A DNA stretch of 56,773 bases from Verrucomicrobiia bacterium (GCA_035946615.1 DASYZB010000037.1:1-56773); one strand, 5' to 3'. Positions 17,434 to 29,860 are shown, counted from the stretch's first letter. A program made the numbers and translations. Notes: a model not told the origin generated them from the sequence alone.

Positions 17434-18198
17434 ATGAATAAAGAACGAAAGCTGATCATTGCGGGCAATTGGAAGATGAACAAGACCGTGGCCGAAGGGC
17501 TGGACCTGGTGCGCGGCCTGAAGATTGAGCTGGCAAACGTGAAGGAAGTCGATATCGTGGTCTGCCCGCCCTTTACGGCCCTGTGTGAAGTGTCCAAAGC
17601 CATTCTCGATTCCAACATCCGGCTGGGCGCCCAGAACATGAGCGAACATAACGTCGGGGCTTTCACTGGCGAGATCGCCGCCGTCATGCTCAAAGAATTC
17701 TCCGTCCGATACGTCATTCTCGGTCACTCCGAACGGCGGCAGTACCAGAAAGAAAGCGACGCGCTCATAGCGAAAAAGGCGCAGGCGGTCCACACCGCGG
17801 CGCTTAAACCGATCATTTGCGTCGGGGAAACCCTCCAGGAACGGGAAGAGGGCAAAACCGAAGCGGTTCTCGATAGGCAGGTCCGGGGCAGCCTGGCCGG
17901 GTTGACCCGCGAGCAGATGGCCGAAAGCATTCTGGCCTATGAACCGGTCTGGGCCATCGGCACGGGCAAAACCGCCACCACGGCCCAAGCCCAGGAAGCC
18001 CACGCGTTTATTCGTAGTTTATTGGTCAAAATCTTCCACGAAACAGTTGCCCGGCGCGCCCGAATCCAATATGGTGGCAGTGTCAAACCGTCCAATGCGC
18101 GTGAATTGATGAGCCAGCCGGACGTGGATGGCGCCCTGGTAGGCGGAGCTTCCTTGGAAGCGCGCAGCTTTGCGGATATAATCAAAAGCTCGATTTAA
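17434..18198 (+). CDS. tpiA: Triosephosphate isomerase
   Basis: Triosephosphate isomerase interconverts dihydroxyacetone phosphate and glyceraldehyde 3-phosphate. The 254-residue protein has the N-terminal GNWKMNK with the catalytic Lys, the electrophile His98 in LGHSERR, the base Glu170 in AYEPVWAIGTGKTA with the flexible loop that closes over the substrate, and GGSVKPSNA in the phosphate site. It sits between pgk (8 bp gap) and secG (10 bp gap), so the three are almost surely one transcript, an arrangement seen in several bacterial groups. Confidence 0.97.
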   Translation: MNKERKLIIAGNWKMNKTVAEGLDLVRGLKIELANVKEVDIVVCPPFTALCEVSKAILDSNIRLGAQNMSEHNVGAFTGEIAAVMLKEFSVRYVILGHSERRQYQKESDALIAKKAQAVHTAALKPIICVGETLQEREEGKTEAVLDRQVRGSLAGLTREQMAESILAYEPVWAIGTGKTATTAQAQEAHAFIRSLLVKIFHETVARRARIQYGGSVKPSNARELMSQPDVDGALVGGASLEARSFADIIKSSI

Positions 18199-18208
18199 TG
18201 ATTCCGAT

Positions 18209-18661
18209 ATGGGTTTTATTATAGGTCTTTTAACGTTGGTGATGGTGCTGGATTGCGTGATCCTGGTGCTGTTGGTCCTCATCCAGCTCCCGAAAAAGGA
18301 GGCTGGCGCCGGTTTGGCCTTTGGCGGCGCGGCCAGTGACGCCCTCTTTGGCGCAGGCTCGGGCAATGTCCTGACCAAAATTACCAAATACGCGGCGGCT
18401 GTCTTTTTCGCCCTGGCAATCGCGCTGGCGCTTATACAGGCCCGGCGCACCACCAGCACTTTCGAGCAGCGGCTCGAGCAACCCGTCGGAGCGGGCGCCC
18501 TGCCCCCGGCTTCTCAGCAGGCCCCAAGCGGCGCCACCACGCCAACGCCACCCGGCAAACCGCCTGTCCAGCTCACCGCCACCAATCTCAACTTGCTGAC
18601 CCCAACCACCGAAAGCTCCAATGCCGCGCCTGCCGCGACAAATGCCCCTGCCGCTAAATAG
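18209..18661 (+). CDS. secG: Preprotein translocase subunit SecG
   Basis: SecG is the small membrane partner of SecYE that aids protein export. The 150-residue product has two membrane segments (about residues 3-24 and 55-75) separated by the family's Gly-rich loop GLAFGGAASDALFGAGSGNV, then a long Pro/Ala/Thr-rich tail of ~70 residues that is longer than in E. coli. The tail is likely disordered. It is the last gene of the pgk-tpiA-secG set, followed by a GC-rich stem-loop. Confidence 0.92.
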   Translation: MGFIIGLLTLVMVLDCVILVLLVLIQLPKKEAGAGLAFGGAASDALFGAGSGNVLTKITKYAAAVFFALAIALALIQARRTTSTFEQRLEQPVGAGALPPASQQAPSGATTPTPPGKPPVQLTATNLNLLTPTTESSNAAPAATNAPAAK

Positions 18662-18665
18662 GAAA

Positions 18666-18685
18666 CCCGGGGTGCCTGCCCCGGG
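18666..18685 (+). terminator. Possible transcription terminator after secG
   Basis: A perfect stem cccgggg/ccccggg with a 6-nt loop starts 5 bp after the secG stop. It is followed by ctgattt and so lacks a full T run; it may still stop or stabilise the pgk-tpiA-secG message. Confidence 0.4.
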
Positions 18686-18772
18686 CTGATTTGCCGGCGC
18701 GTTTTCAAAGGGGCATTGGCCGCACCGCGCGTTTTTGCCGGTCGGTTCTCCGGCTTGGTCTCCACCCAGGCA

Positions 18773-19714
18773 TTACTGCGCGTACAGCAAAGCCGTGTGC
18801 TCGAGGACCAGCCACTGGTAATCGGCTTTGCTGGCGGCATCACTGCCAAAGGGTAACGCGGGTTGTGCCGCCCCTAAAGTAGCTTTGATCGGCGCTTTGG
18901 TGGCATACCCGAGCCATTTATGGATTTCCGAATGCCCATCGGCAAACGAGATGCCTCCCGCCCCGTTATGGTAGGAAGCCGGCGTATCACCCCAGTACGA
19001 CTGCATCCCGCTGGGATTATTCAGAAAGTAGCCGTCATTGATCGAATCCGGGTGTTCGTCAATCGTGACGAAATAATTGGACGGCTTGGAGACCAGGGCG
19101 ATCTTGAGCCACTGGTGATAAGTGGAGAAGAATTCGTTCTTGCCTTGAACCCAGTTTGCCCCAGCGCCGCCGGTTTGGTTGTAGGGACCAAAGAAAGCGT
19201 TCATGCTGATGCTCCGGGCGCGCCTGTTGAAACCGGCAGCAAGCTGCTGGGCGCTGGCATAGGTATCCGCAGGGCATTTGTACACCGCGATACTCCGGTT
19301 GACATAGGGGGCTAAGATGCCGTTCTTTACATAGTTAATATTGAAATTGCCGTACTGATCGCTCGCCGTCCAATCCATCACGTTGTTTACCCAATTCAGA
19401 TACTTGCCCGTCTGGATGGTCTGCTGGGTTTCTGTCACCCCGAAATTATTGACGGTGTGGTCTCCGTTATCGTCGGCATACATCCTCCATCCGATCAGGA
19501 GCTGCTTGCCGTTGTTGAGGCACATAATCCCATGCGCCTTCTGCCGCGCCCTGCTCAATGCCGGCAGGAGCATGGCAGCCAGAATGGCGATGATAGCAAT
19601 CACCACCAGCAACTCGATTAACGTAAAGCCGCCCCGTGCGGTCGCAGAAACTGTCCTGGCTGAGGGATTCTGCTTTATATAGCCTTTCATAGGTTTAAAT
19701 CTGATGAACCGCAT
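18773..19714 (-). CDS. Prepilin-like exported protein with H-X9-DG motif
   Basis: The product has a type IV prepilin/pseudopilin N-terminus: [20 protein letters not shown], where cleavage is after the second Gly and the Phe is methylated. A Glu at +5 is present. The rest is a globular domain and includes [16 protein letters not shown], the H-X9-DG motif that marks the large planctomycete/verrucomicrobial family of processing-associated pseudopilins. Its exact use, whether secretion machinery or a substrate of it, is unknown. ATGs at 19714 and 19690 are both possible starts. It converges with secG, with ~110 bp between the stops. Confidence 0.85.
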   Translation of the reverse strand: MRFIRFKPMKGYIKQNPSARTVSATARGGFTLIELLVVIAIIAILAAMLLPALSRARQKAHGIMCLNNGKQLLIGWRMYADDNGDHTVNNFGVTETQQTIQTGKYLNWVNNVMDWTASDQYGNFNINYVKNGILAPYVNRSIAVYKCPADTYASAQQLAAGFNRRARSISMNAFFGPYNQTGGAGANWVQGKNEFFSTYHQWLKIALVSKPSNYFVTIDEHPDSINDGYFLNNPSGMQSYWGDTPASYHNGAGGISFADGHSEIHKWLGYATKAPIKATLGAAQPALPFGSDAASKADYQWLVLEHTALLYAQ

Positions 19715-20226
19715 CTTAAGCCCGCAAAAGTTTATTGAGAAGTGTGCGTTCTACCGCATAGCATCCACTAAAGCTCATCTGTTGAGCCCGCGATCCAAAC
19801 TGATGCAATGTAACCACTAAAACCGTTTGGGTGCAAGTAGTTATTATTAACTACAATGCATGTACAATTATTGTTTTTTAGAAGCCAATTTCCGGTTGCG
19901 TTTTGGCTGGCGAGCGCGGAAAGGAGGGCCGAATATTGACTCGGGGAGCCAGGTTGGAGGAGGTCCGAGAGATTTTGAAGTTTGATTCTTGCCGCGGAAC
20001 TCCCCGGAAGTTTGCGGAAAGCGGCGGCGCGGTGGAAGAAACCAGCACGAACCATGGAACCACTTTGTGCAGCGCCATGGCGGCGACACTCGTTCTTTCA
20101 GCTTTATCCGATCAGGCTAACAGCTTCGATTTTCAAAAACAGCGCAAAACAGCCCTTCGCGTTATTCCTAACGGAACGCGCCGGGAAAGCAACGTAAAAC
20201 GCGACACGTAAAACGCCAATCCGTAG
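19715..20226. other. 512-bp intergenic region, no gene supported
   Basis: Short ORFs here give no recognisable protein. The only structure seen is a perfect AT-rich hairpin gtagtta-ttat-taactac at 19837-19854, upstream of the prepilin-like gene and downstream of the beta-helix-like gene's stop side. Its purpose is unknown; an operator or protein-binding site for the prepilin-like gene is possible. Confidence 0.5.
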
Positions 20227-22272
20227 TTATTGCCGCAGCCTGAAAAACTGGCCTGGATTGGTCATGGATGTGGTAAACGAATTGTTGGCTCCCTGAACGT
20301 CCTCATAGGGACCTGCAGCGTTCGACGAGGATTGGAGGGTCCAACTCGCTCCCCACGTCAGCGTCAGCGTGCCCCCGGAGATGGAAGAGGTGAGCAGGCC
20401 CATCTGCGGCACCAATTCGCCGGTAGGCAGAAGCCGGGCGGGATAGAGTCCTCCCGCGAGGGAGAACTTGATAAGAGCGAGTTGTTGCAAGGTTAATCCG
20501 CTCGCGTCGGACCCAAAAAAGAGCTGAGTCTCCCCGTCGCCGGAGACCGAGCCATGCCAGTTGGTGATGTAAAGAATGGCAGTGGAGTCCCAAGGCTGCG
20601 CGCTGCTGTTGGCCAGGCGCAAAATCGAAGAGCCGTTGGTAAAACTGATGGACGAGTTGGTGGATGGTCCGCCGGTTAATTGCAGTGGCCCAAGGGACTG
20701 AGTACCTGCGGCCGCATTCCATTCGCCCTGGTCCAAAGTCAGCAGGCCGGATTGGACAATATTTCCGCTGGTGTGCTGGAAGAAGGCGCCAGCGCCGACG
20801 TAAATGTCCTTCACCGTGAGAGTGCCGCCCTCAAGCGTGTAATAAAATGCATCAGGGGCGGCGCCCTGCACCGTGAGTTTCTCGGTGATTTGATTGGAAC
20901 CGCCAGTCTGACGAAACCCACCATAAACGGCAGCATTCACGATTTCGTTCCGGGCCGAAAGAAAGCCGCCCGCCAGGTCGTACTGGTCCGTTTGAAGAAA
21001 GCCGTTTTGCGGAGGCGGAGCTGCGACCAGGACAATATCCCCGGCGACATAATTCGTGCCGCCGTTCTGGTGAAACGTTGAACTTAGAGTCGTGGTCAGC
21101 CCACCGACCGACAGCGTTCCACCATCAAGGTAGTAATCCGCGGGCGCAACCCCAACCTCAATCGCGGCGCCGGACATTACGAGGTTGGATACAATCGTGT
21201 ACTGCCCGTTTATTTGCGTAAACTGGCCGCCGCCGAACGTGACTGAGGTATCGACGTGGATGACTCCGTTGGAGAGCGTGTAATAAGCTCCGCCGCCAAA
21301 TTCACTGGCATGGCCCAACTCCATCGAAGCGGCGGAGTTGGTTCCCCCAGTTTGCGTCACATGAGCGTCCGATCTCTCGTTCAAAGCCATGGTAAAATGG
21401 CTGCCCCTGAGCATGCCGCCGTAGAGGTAATAATTGCCACCGACGCTCATATCGGCATTTACGGTGCCGCCGTATTGGTAAAAGTAGGCGCCGTCGGCGT
21501 AATCACCGGCACCGGCCACGATGCCATTGGTGGCAGTAAGCTGCCCGTCGTAGATATCGAATTCGGCCTCCGTATCAAATTCGATGCTGCCTCCGCCTCC
21601 GTATATGGTGCTGTGACCGCCGACATTGTGGTTGCCGCCGTACTGGACGAATTGGCCGGGCCCTCGCATGCCTCCGATGCCTTCGCCGTTATTGACGGTC
21701 AATGTGCCATTAGTCAGATAATAGGCGGCAGGAGGCACAACGTCGCTGGCATATTGTATGGGATGCCATACCTGCAGCGAGCCCTGCACTTTCACCTCAG
21801 CAAATTCGCCCTGGTCAACCGTGCCGCCGAGTTGGATACCGCCATTGCCGTTTGTGTCGATATTGACTTCCAGCATGGAGGATAGCGCCACGACGGAACT
21901 ATTCGTTCCGATACTCAGCGACGTCATTTGCAGGGGCACCTGGAACCCGGCATAATTCAGCAGGAGCACATTGGAGGAGTTGGTCGGGGATGCAATTTGC
22001 ATTCCTTGAATCTGCATTGACTGAGGAAAGTCCTGCGCGGTGTTGGGGTCCACGGCAAGCGCCTTCCAACCCGCGTTCGTGAGCGCGACGGACTGCCTTG
22101 CGTTCGGAAGAACACCAAGCGACCAGGAGGCTTGGTTTTCCCAGTTGCCGCTCGTTGGACTTATCCAGGAATTCACCTGGGCCAAAACGGAGTTTGAACA
22201 GAATGCCATCGCCAACGCGACGAGGCAAAGCGCCCGTCCCATTCCTGCGCTCCGACATTTTGGAATTCGCAT
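20227..22272 (-). CDS. Large exported beta-helix-like protein with shared C-terminal domain
   Basis: From the ATG at 22272 the product has 681 residues with a signal peptide (ALCLVALAMAFCSNSVLAQ). An open frame to 22323 adds 17 residues before it. The mature part begins SWISPTSGNWENQASWSLG, typical of exported repeat proteins with autotransporter-like passengers. The body (about 180-560) is made of short, Gly-rich, aromatic repeats such as YYLTNGTLTV, YYLYGGML and YYTLSNGVIHV, which would suit a right-handed beta-helix. It ends with the C-terminal module (WTLQSSSNAAGPYEDV ... GQFFRLRQ) shared with three other exported proteins here. No translocator barrel is encoded in the same gene, so export is probably by another route. 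Confidence 0.8.
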   Translation of the reverse strand: MRIPKCRSAGMGRALCLVALAMAFCSNSVLAQVNSWISPTSGNWENQASWSLGVLPNARQSVALTNAGWKALAVDPNTAQDFPQSMQIQGMQIASPTNSSNVLLLNYAGFQVPLQMTSLSIGTNSSVVALSSMLEVNIDTNGNGGIQLGGTVDQGEFAEVKVQGSLQVWHPIQYASDVVPPAAYYLTNGTLTVNNGEGIGGMRGPGQFVQYGGNHNVGGHSTIYGGGGSIEFDTEAEFDIYDGQLTATNGIVAGAGDYADGAYFYQYGGTVNADMSVGGNYYLYGGMLRGSHFTMALNERSDAHVTQTGGTNSAASMELGHASEFGGGAYYTLSNGVIHVDTSVTFGGGQFTQINGQYTIVSNLVMSGAAIEVGVAPADYYLDGGTLSVGGLTTTLSSTFHQNGGTNYVAGDIVLVAAPPPQNGFLQTDQYDLAGGFLSARNEIVNAAVYGGFRQTGGSNQITEKLTVQGAAPDAFYYTLEGGTLTVKDIYVGAGAFFQHTSGNIVQSGLLTLDQGEWNAAAGTQSLGPLQLTGGPSTNSSISFTNGSSILRLANSSAQPWDSTAILYITNWHGSVSGDGETQLFFGSDASGLTLQQLALIKFSLAGGLYPARLLPTGELVPQMGLLTSSISGGTLTLTWGASWTLQSSSNAAGPYEDVQGANNSFTTSMTNPGQFFRLRQ

Positions 22273-22519
22273 AGTCAACCCACCGCTTAGCGTTTGCCCC
22301 GCACTCTGGAACTCTCGGGTCACGGGCGATAGGGAGTAGTGCGCCTACTTTAGACACATTTTCGCCCTACTACGGACGCCCCAACTGATTGGCTCGCCAT
22401 TTTTGCAGGGTTGACCGCGGCAGGCGGGTAACCCGTCAAAGAGGCTCGGATTTCAAGTCGTCTAAGCGCAGATCAGAGCCCTCCTGGCGTCGGCTGCTAC
22501 ATCTTCAAAACCCGTTCGT

Positions 22520-24023
22520 TCAACGGAAAAGGGTGGGATCGAGCCAGAGGGCCCAATTGCAGCCGTTGCTGGCCCCGGAGTTTTCAACCAGGAGTTGCAG
22601 TTTTCTGACGCCCGTGAGGTCTATGTCGTAGCGGGGGTGTTGTGAACCGCGTATAGCGGGGGACCGGAATACCTCCTTGCCGTCGGTTTTGATGACGAAA
22701 ACGACTCCCCAGGCCTCGCCTTGGAAGGCTGTGTGGAGTCCGGCTTCGCCGCGCAAGCTCTTCCATTTACCTGCGAGGTTATAAACATAACGGGATGGGG
22801 AATGAGCGAACAGGCCCGTGGCATAGACTTTCCCAGAGTCCAACAAGGGCGATTCAACCTGGTCGCACAGGGGGATGCGATTGGCAGCCGGTTGGAGCCA
22901 GCCTACCTCGGCCAGTCGCGGCCGGGCATCACCCAAGGGCAGTTGGGCAACTTCAGGCGGGACATCCGCCGGAGTCGGTTTGGGTTCGTTTTCCAAGGTC
23001 GCCACCAGATTTCGGGCGACGGTTTTTTCCAAGGAGGTGGCGTTGCTTTGCTCGAGGTTAGCGATGGCTTTGCGCGCGGCGCCGAGATCTTCCTGGAGCA
23101 CGGTCAGGAGCAGGGGTGCCAGAGCCGGCGTCTTTGCGAGCCTCGGGTCGGGGAGCGGGCCGGTAGATTGGCGCAGGAGATACACCGCGTTCTTTGGGAA
23201 ATCCAGGGTGACCAGGTGGCGGGCAAGGAAGCGGAGACCAATGCCGTCTGACTCCACGTCGATCCTTGGCAACGAAACGAGGGGGTACTTTTCACCGGCG
23301 AACAGGCCGTTGGGGAAGCGCGCTGTACCGGTGACCGGCGCAACAGTCCTATTGGTCCATTGATCAAAGTATTTTGGCATGAGCCATCCGTCACTCAGGA
23401 ACCCGCTGTCGATGAGCGAATGCGGACCTTGCTCGCCGAAGAGATTTTGCGCCACTGCCGGACGAGGGTCGCGGGAGTTAAGGGGAACGATCGGGAAGGC
23501 CTTGCCCCACTTTTGTTTGCCGGTCAGTGCGTCGTCCAGAAAGTGGATTTTGCCGGCGTTGAAATCGAGTTGGATGCAGTACTGGCGCAGGCAATCAATG
23601 CCGAGCATGCCCATGGTGGCGCCCGGCGAGCGAGCCCCACTGCTGGCAATCATCCGTTAAGATGCCAGGTGAGGACAATCTTAACGGAACGCCTCCTAAG
23701 TAGAGTTTTGGCGCGGCATAAACGTTGACCTTTTTTTTGTGGCCCCAGGATTGAAAGGTCGCCGTGTCGATGGGGTTTCCCAGTTTTGGCTCCAAGGATT
23801 TGTCCAGGAAGGTTGACGACGTTCCGGTATCCACGAAAAATGGCAACTCCTCTCCGCTCTCCAAGCGGACTGACACGACCAGAGGGCCTCCGCGACCGGC
23901 TTCCGGATTGATAGGCACATCAGCAGGGAGAGGGGAAGCGACAACGCTCTGAGATGTTCGAGCACATAGAACAACCAGGCACAACAACACGCCAAGGGCG
24001 CTCGTTTTGAACATCAGGCACAT
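22520..24023 (-). pseudogene. Retropepsin-like aspartic protease with C-terminal NPCBM domain, split by frameshift
   Basis: Two overlapping frames read as one gene. The first (24023 to 23595) has a signal peptide and FFVDTGTSSTFLD, the catalytic Asp motif of retropepsin-like proteases. The second (23653 to 22520) continues the fold with MGMLGIDCLRQYCIQLDF and ends in an NPCBM carbohydrate-binding domain (YATGLFAHSPSRYVYNLAGK ... RKLQLLVENSGAS). The join lies between about 23615 and 23655. One extra base in the run of four C at 23635-23638 (G on the coding strand) would restore a single frame reading DDCQQWARSPGATMGMLG. If the indel is real, the protease is broken; if it is a sequencing error, this is one intact gene of ~500 residues. 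Confidence 0.75.
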
Positions 24024-24102
24024 GGTTCGACTTTTTCCGTGCAGAGCAAGAGCTTAATGAGCCCGCGGGATTTGGCTCGAAAATGGCACGGGTCTTGCCA
24101 TA

Positions 24103-26421
24103 ATGGCGGGCATGTTAAGTGTTGTTCGCGGCGTTTGGATCGCACCGCTCCTGTTTCTCAGTTTAGCTTTTGACGTTTCTGGCGAGAGCGATCAACCCAT
24201 TTATACCGATTCACTGCAAAACGGATGGCAGAATTGGGGTTGGACCAGCATCAATTACGGCAACACGACCGTGGTCCATTCCGGCGCCTTATCGATCAGC
24301 GTCACCATCACCAATGGGTGGCAGGCCATTTACATAGCCCATGCGGCGTTTGATTCCAGCCCCTACGCGAGCCTGAAATTCTGGATGAACGGCGGGGCTG
24401 CCGGCGGACAACAACTCCAAATCCAGGGACACGCGGGCGGCGTATCGCAAACGGCTGTTGCCCTCACTCCGCCTGTGGCCAATACCTGGACGCTCTACAC
24501 GGTTTCTCTGGCATCCATCGGAGTGGCCAACCGGCCAGATATGGACGGTTTTTGGATTCAAGGCGTGAACACAAGCCAACCGACTTTTTACCTGGACGAC
24601 ATCACGCTGATGGCGGGGTCCAATGCCCCGCCGGCCACCAACACACCCGTAGCCATTTTCGTGGATGCGCGGCTGAACCGCCACCCCATCAGCCTATTGA
24701 TTTACGGCGTGGCTTTTGCAGGCTCAGCCAGCCAATTGAGCGACCTGAATTGCCCCGTGCACCGCTCCGGTGGGAACAGCGAGACGCGCTACAATTGGGC
24801 GCTCAATGCGCATAACCATGCGGCGGACTGGTATTTCGAAAGCATCGACGACGGGAGCGCCACGCCGGCGGCGACGGCCGACAGCTTCGTGGCGACAAGC
24901 AAGAGCGGCGGGGCCGAACCGATGCTGACCATCCCGATGATCGGCTGGGCGCCCAAGCTCGGGCCGAATCGAGGCAAGCTGGCCAGCTACTCGATTGCCA
25001 AATACGGGCCGCAGACAGGCAACGATGGGCAATGGATGCCCGATGCCGGCAATGGCATCAGCTCAACCAACGGCAACAAACCCATAACCTGGAACGATCC
25101 GAATGACGCGAATTTCGCGACTAATTCCGCCTTTCAACGGGCCTTTGTCGAGCATCTGACCAATCGCTTGGGCTTTTCTACCAATGGTGGCGTGCGCTAT
25201 TACCTCATGGACAACGAGCACAGCCTGTGACAATCGACCCACCAGGATATTCACGCGGTCGGGGCCACGATGCAGGAGATACGCGACAAGTTTTTCGACT
25301 ACGCGGGCATGGTCAAGGCCCTCGATCCCAACGCGCTGGTTTGCGCGCCTGAAGAGTGGGGCTGGTCCGGTTATTTGTACAGCGGCTACGACCAGCAATA
25401 TGGCGGCCAACATGGCTGGGGCTACCTGCCGGACCGCGCGGACAACGGCGGCTGGGATTATTGTCCGTGGCTGCTCAACCAGTTTTATCAGCGGGCAACC
25501 AATACAAACCAGCGGCTCCTGGACTTTTTCACGCTCCATTGCTACCCGCAAGGCGGGGAGTCAGGCGATGACATCTCGACCTCGACGCAATTGCTGCGCA
25601 ACCGCTCGACGCGCCAACTCTGGGATACCAACTATATCGATGCGAGTTGGATCAACAACGTGGTCATGCTGATTCCGCGCATGAAAAACTGGGTCGCTAC
25701 TTATTACCCGGGCACAAAGATCGGCATTACCGAATACAACTGGGGCGCCGAGGCCAACATCAACGGCGCGACCGTGCAGGCCGATATCCTGGGCATATTC
25801 GGGCGCGAAGGCCTGGACCTAGCCACGCGCTGGACAACCCCGGATCCGAGCACGCCTACTTACAAAGCGATGAAGCTGTTTCGCAACTACGACGGCGCCG
25901 ACTCAGGTTTTGGGGATGCCAGTGTCAATGCCACCGGACCCAACCCGGACAACGTCTCGACCTTTGCGGCGTTGCGTTCTTCGGATGGCGCCCTGACCGT
26001 GATGGTCATCAACAAGCAACTGACCGCCGCCGCCACAGCCGCTGTCGGTGTCACCAATTACCCGCTGGCCGGCAGCGGGCAGGTGTGGCAGTTGACTGCC
26101 GCCAACACCATCGCCCGGCTGAGCGACTTGAGCTTTGGCGGCTCGACCTTTACCAGCACTGTCCCGCCACAGAGCGTCACTCTTTTTGTTTTGCCGCCCG
26201 GCACAACGCCCCCGCCCCGGCTGCGCGCGGGCACCCTCAGCCAGACCAACACGTTCGACCTCTGGCTGGACGGAACCGCCGGGCAGCGGTACATCCTGCT
26301 TTCCTCGACCGACCTCAGGACATGGCTGCCTGTGCTGACCAATTTGCTGGCAGACAGTTCCTGGCACATCGTGTTGCCCGCAATCAACCGGAGTTTCTAT
26401 CGAGCCCAGTGGGCCCCCTGA
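24103..26421 (+). pseudogene. GH44-like glycoside hydrolase interrupted by an in-frame TGA
   Basis: A single frame of 772 codons has one stop, TGA at 25228-25230. Upstream lie a signal peptide, a ~160-residue beta-sandwich that resembles a carbohydrate-binding module, and the start of a family-44-like (endoglucanase/mannanase) barrel ending YYLMDNEHSL, with the probable acid/base Glu372. Downstream, the frame resumes as QSTHQDIHAVG and runs through PEEWGWSGYLYSGYDQQYG and GITEYNWGAE (nucleophile Glu544) to a C-terminal FYRAQWAP module shared with other exported proteins here. Relatives have Trp at the stop position (DNExxxWxSTH), so one TGG to TGA change is enough. The rest is undamaged. Possible causes: a recent nonsense mutation, a consensus error, or readthrough (TGA followed by C, a leaky context). 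Confidence 0.85.
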
Positions 26422-26469
26422 GGAGCCGGGCGTGGAGCCTAAGGGAGTGTCAATAAATAACGTTTACAA

Positions 26470-26870
26470 CTAGTGTGGGCGGATAACATAGTTCCATTCG
26501 CCATGGAAACGCGACGTCGTGATGTTAATGGTAGCCATCTCTTCCTCAGTTATTTTTCGTCCGGCGGTATAACTACGGCGGTTCAGGCGGCAAGCGACCT
26601 TCAAACCTTTGGCGGTAGTGGTGCTCGCTATTGAGCGCACGATCGTTTCATAGTCCCGCAACGGTTCGCCGCGCCAGTTGGAACTGATGAACGAGAATAA
26701 TCGATGTTCCACTTTGTTCCACTTGCTGGTGCCTGGAGGAAAGTGGCATACCGCAACCGAAAGACCTGTCTGATCGGCAAAGCGCTGGAGCTCCCATTTC
26801 CACAGCCGTAGACGATAACCATTACTGCCGCCGCCAGATTCGCAGTAGCTTGGGCTATCGTGCAAGGGGC
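26470..26870 (-). pseudogene. ISAzo13-type transposase, C-terminal remnant
   Basis: The readable part has GGGSNGYRLRLWKWELQRFA, VCHFPPGTSKWNKVEHRLFS and RFHGEWNYVIRPH, which match the C-terminal third of ISAzo13-type DDE transposases. The N-terminal two thirds, including the first catalytic Asp, are missing, and the open frame upstream of ~26870 loses similarity and runs into the DUF72 gene's start. No terminal inverted repeats or target duplications could be identified. It sits 48 bp beyond the end of the broken GH44-like gene and so is a plausible agent or bystander of local decay. Confidence 0.8.
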
Positions 26871-26944
26871 GGGCCTTTTCCCCATACCATAGGTTTAAGC
26901 CCGCGCTATGTTCGCTCAGGCAACAGCGCTTGTCGCCATTTCTC

Positions 26945-27667
26945 ATGGAACACATCTTTATCGGGACCAGCGGCTGGTCGTATAAGAGCTGGGAAAAACA
27001 TTTCTATCCGGCAGATGTTCCCAAGGCCCGCCATTTCGAGTTCTACACCACCCAGTTCCGGACCGTTGAAATCAATCTGACCTTCTACCGCCTGCCCACG
27101 CTGAACATGGCGCGAGGCTGGCGCGACAAGGCGCCGCCCGGCTTCGTGTATGCCATCAAAGGCAGCCGGTTCATTACCCATATGAAAAAACTCATGAACC
27201 TTGGACTCGGGTTGGGCAGATTTTTCAGCCGCCTTCGCCCGCTCGAAAAGCGTATCGGGGTCATTTTGTGGCAGTTGCCCCCTGTGCTGCGCAAGGATGG
27301 GCCGCGGCTTGGGAGATTCCTCAAGCGCCTGCCTGAGCGCTATGAGCACGCGGTCGAGTTTCGTCATCCCTCGTGGCTGGATGACGAAATCTTTTCGTTG
27401 CTCGAGCAGCGCCGGGTCGCGCATGTCTCGGTCAGTTCTCTGGGTATGCCGCCCAATTTCACTGTCACCTCGGGTGTGGTGTATATCCGGTTTCACGGGC
27501 TCGAAGGCGGCGCCGCCCACGATTACACTCGCGATGAATTAAAACCATGGGCCGGCCATATCCGGCAACAGGCGCGCCGCGGAAAAAAGGTGTTCGTCTA
27601 TTTCAATAACGACGCGAATGTCCGCGCTCCCGGTAACGCGAAATTGCTGATAGAAATGACCGCCTGA
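26945..27667 (+). CDS. DUF72 (YecE-like) domain protein
   Basis: From the ATG at 26945 this is a 240-residue protein with the DUF72 pattern: FIGTSGWSYKSWEKHFYP at the start, then FRTVEINLTFYRLP, AIKGSRFITHMKK, LWQLPP, a FRHPSW motif and YVYF-type ending VFVYFNNDANVRAPGN. The fold is a TIM-like barrel; function is unknown, and homologues are widely spread in bacteria and archaea. The open frame from 26930 adds five residues and is not needed. Its stop TGA directly abuts the stop of the convergent ligA gene with no base between. Confidence 0.9.
   Translation: MEHIFIGTSGWSYKSWEKHFYPADVPKARHFEFYTTQFRTVEINLTFYRLPTLNMARGWRDKAPPGFVYAIKGSRFITHMKKLMNLGLGLGRFFSRLRPLEKRIGVILWQLPPVLRKDGPRLGRFLKRLPERYEHAVEFRHPSWLDDEIFSLLEQRRVAHVSVSSLGMPPNFTVTSGVVYIRFHGLEGGAAHDYTRDELKPWAGHIRQQARRGKKVFVYFNNDANVRAPGNAKLLIEMTA

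Positions 27668-29860
<2,193 letters not shown>

Noticed and set aside
25228-25230. Selenocysteine at the GH44-like TGA
   Set aside because: The expected residue is Trp, not Cys or Sec, and no SECIS-like hairpin is evident just downstream.
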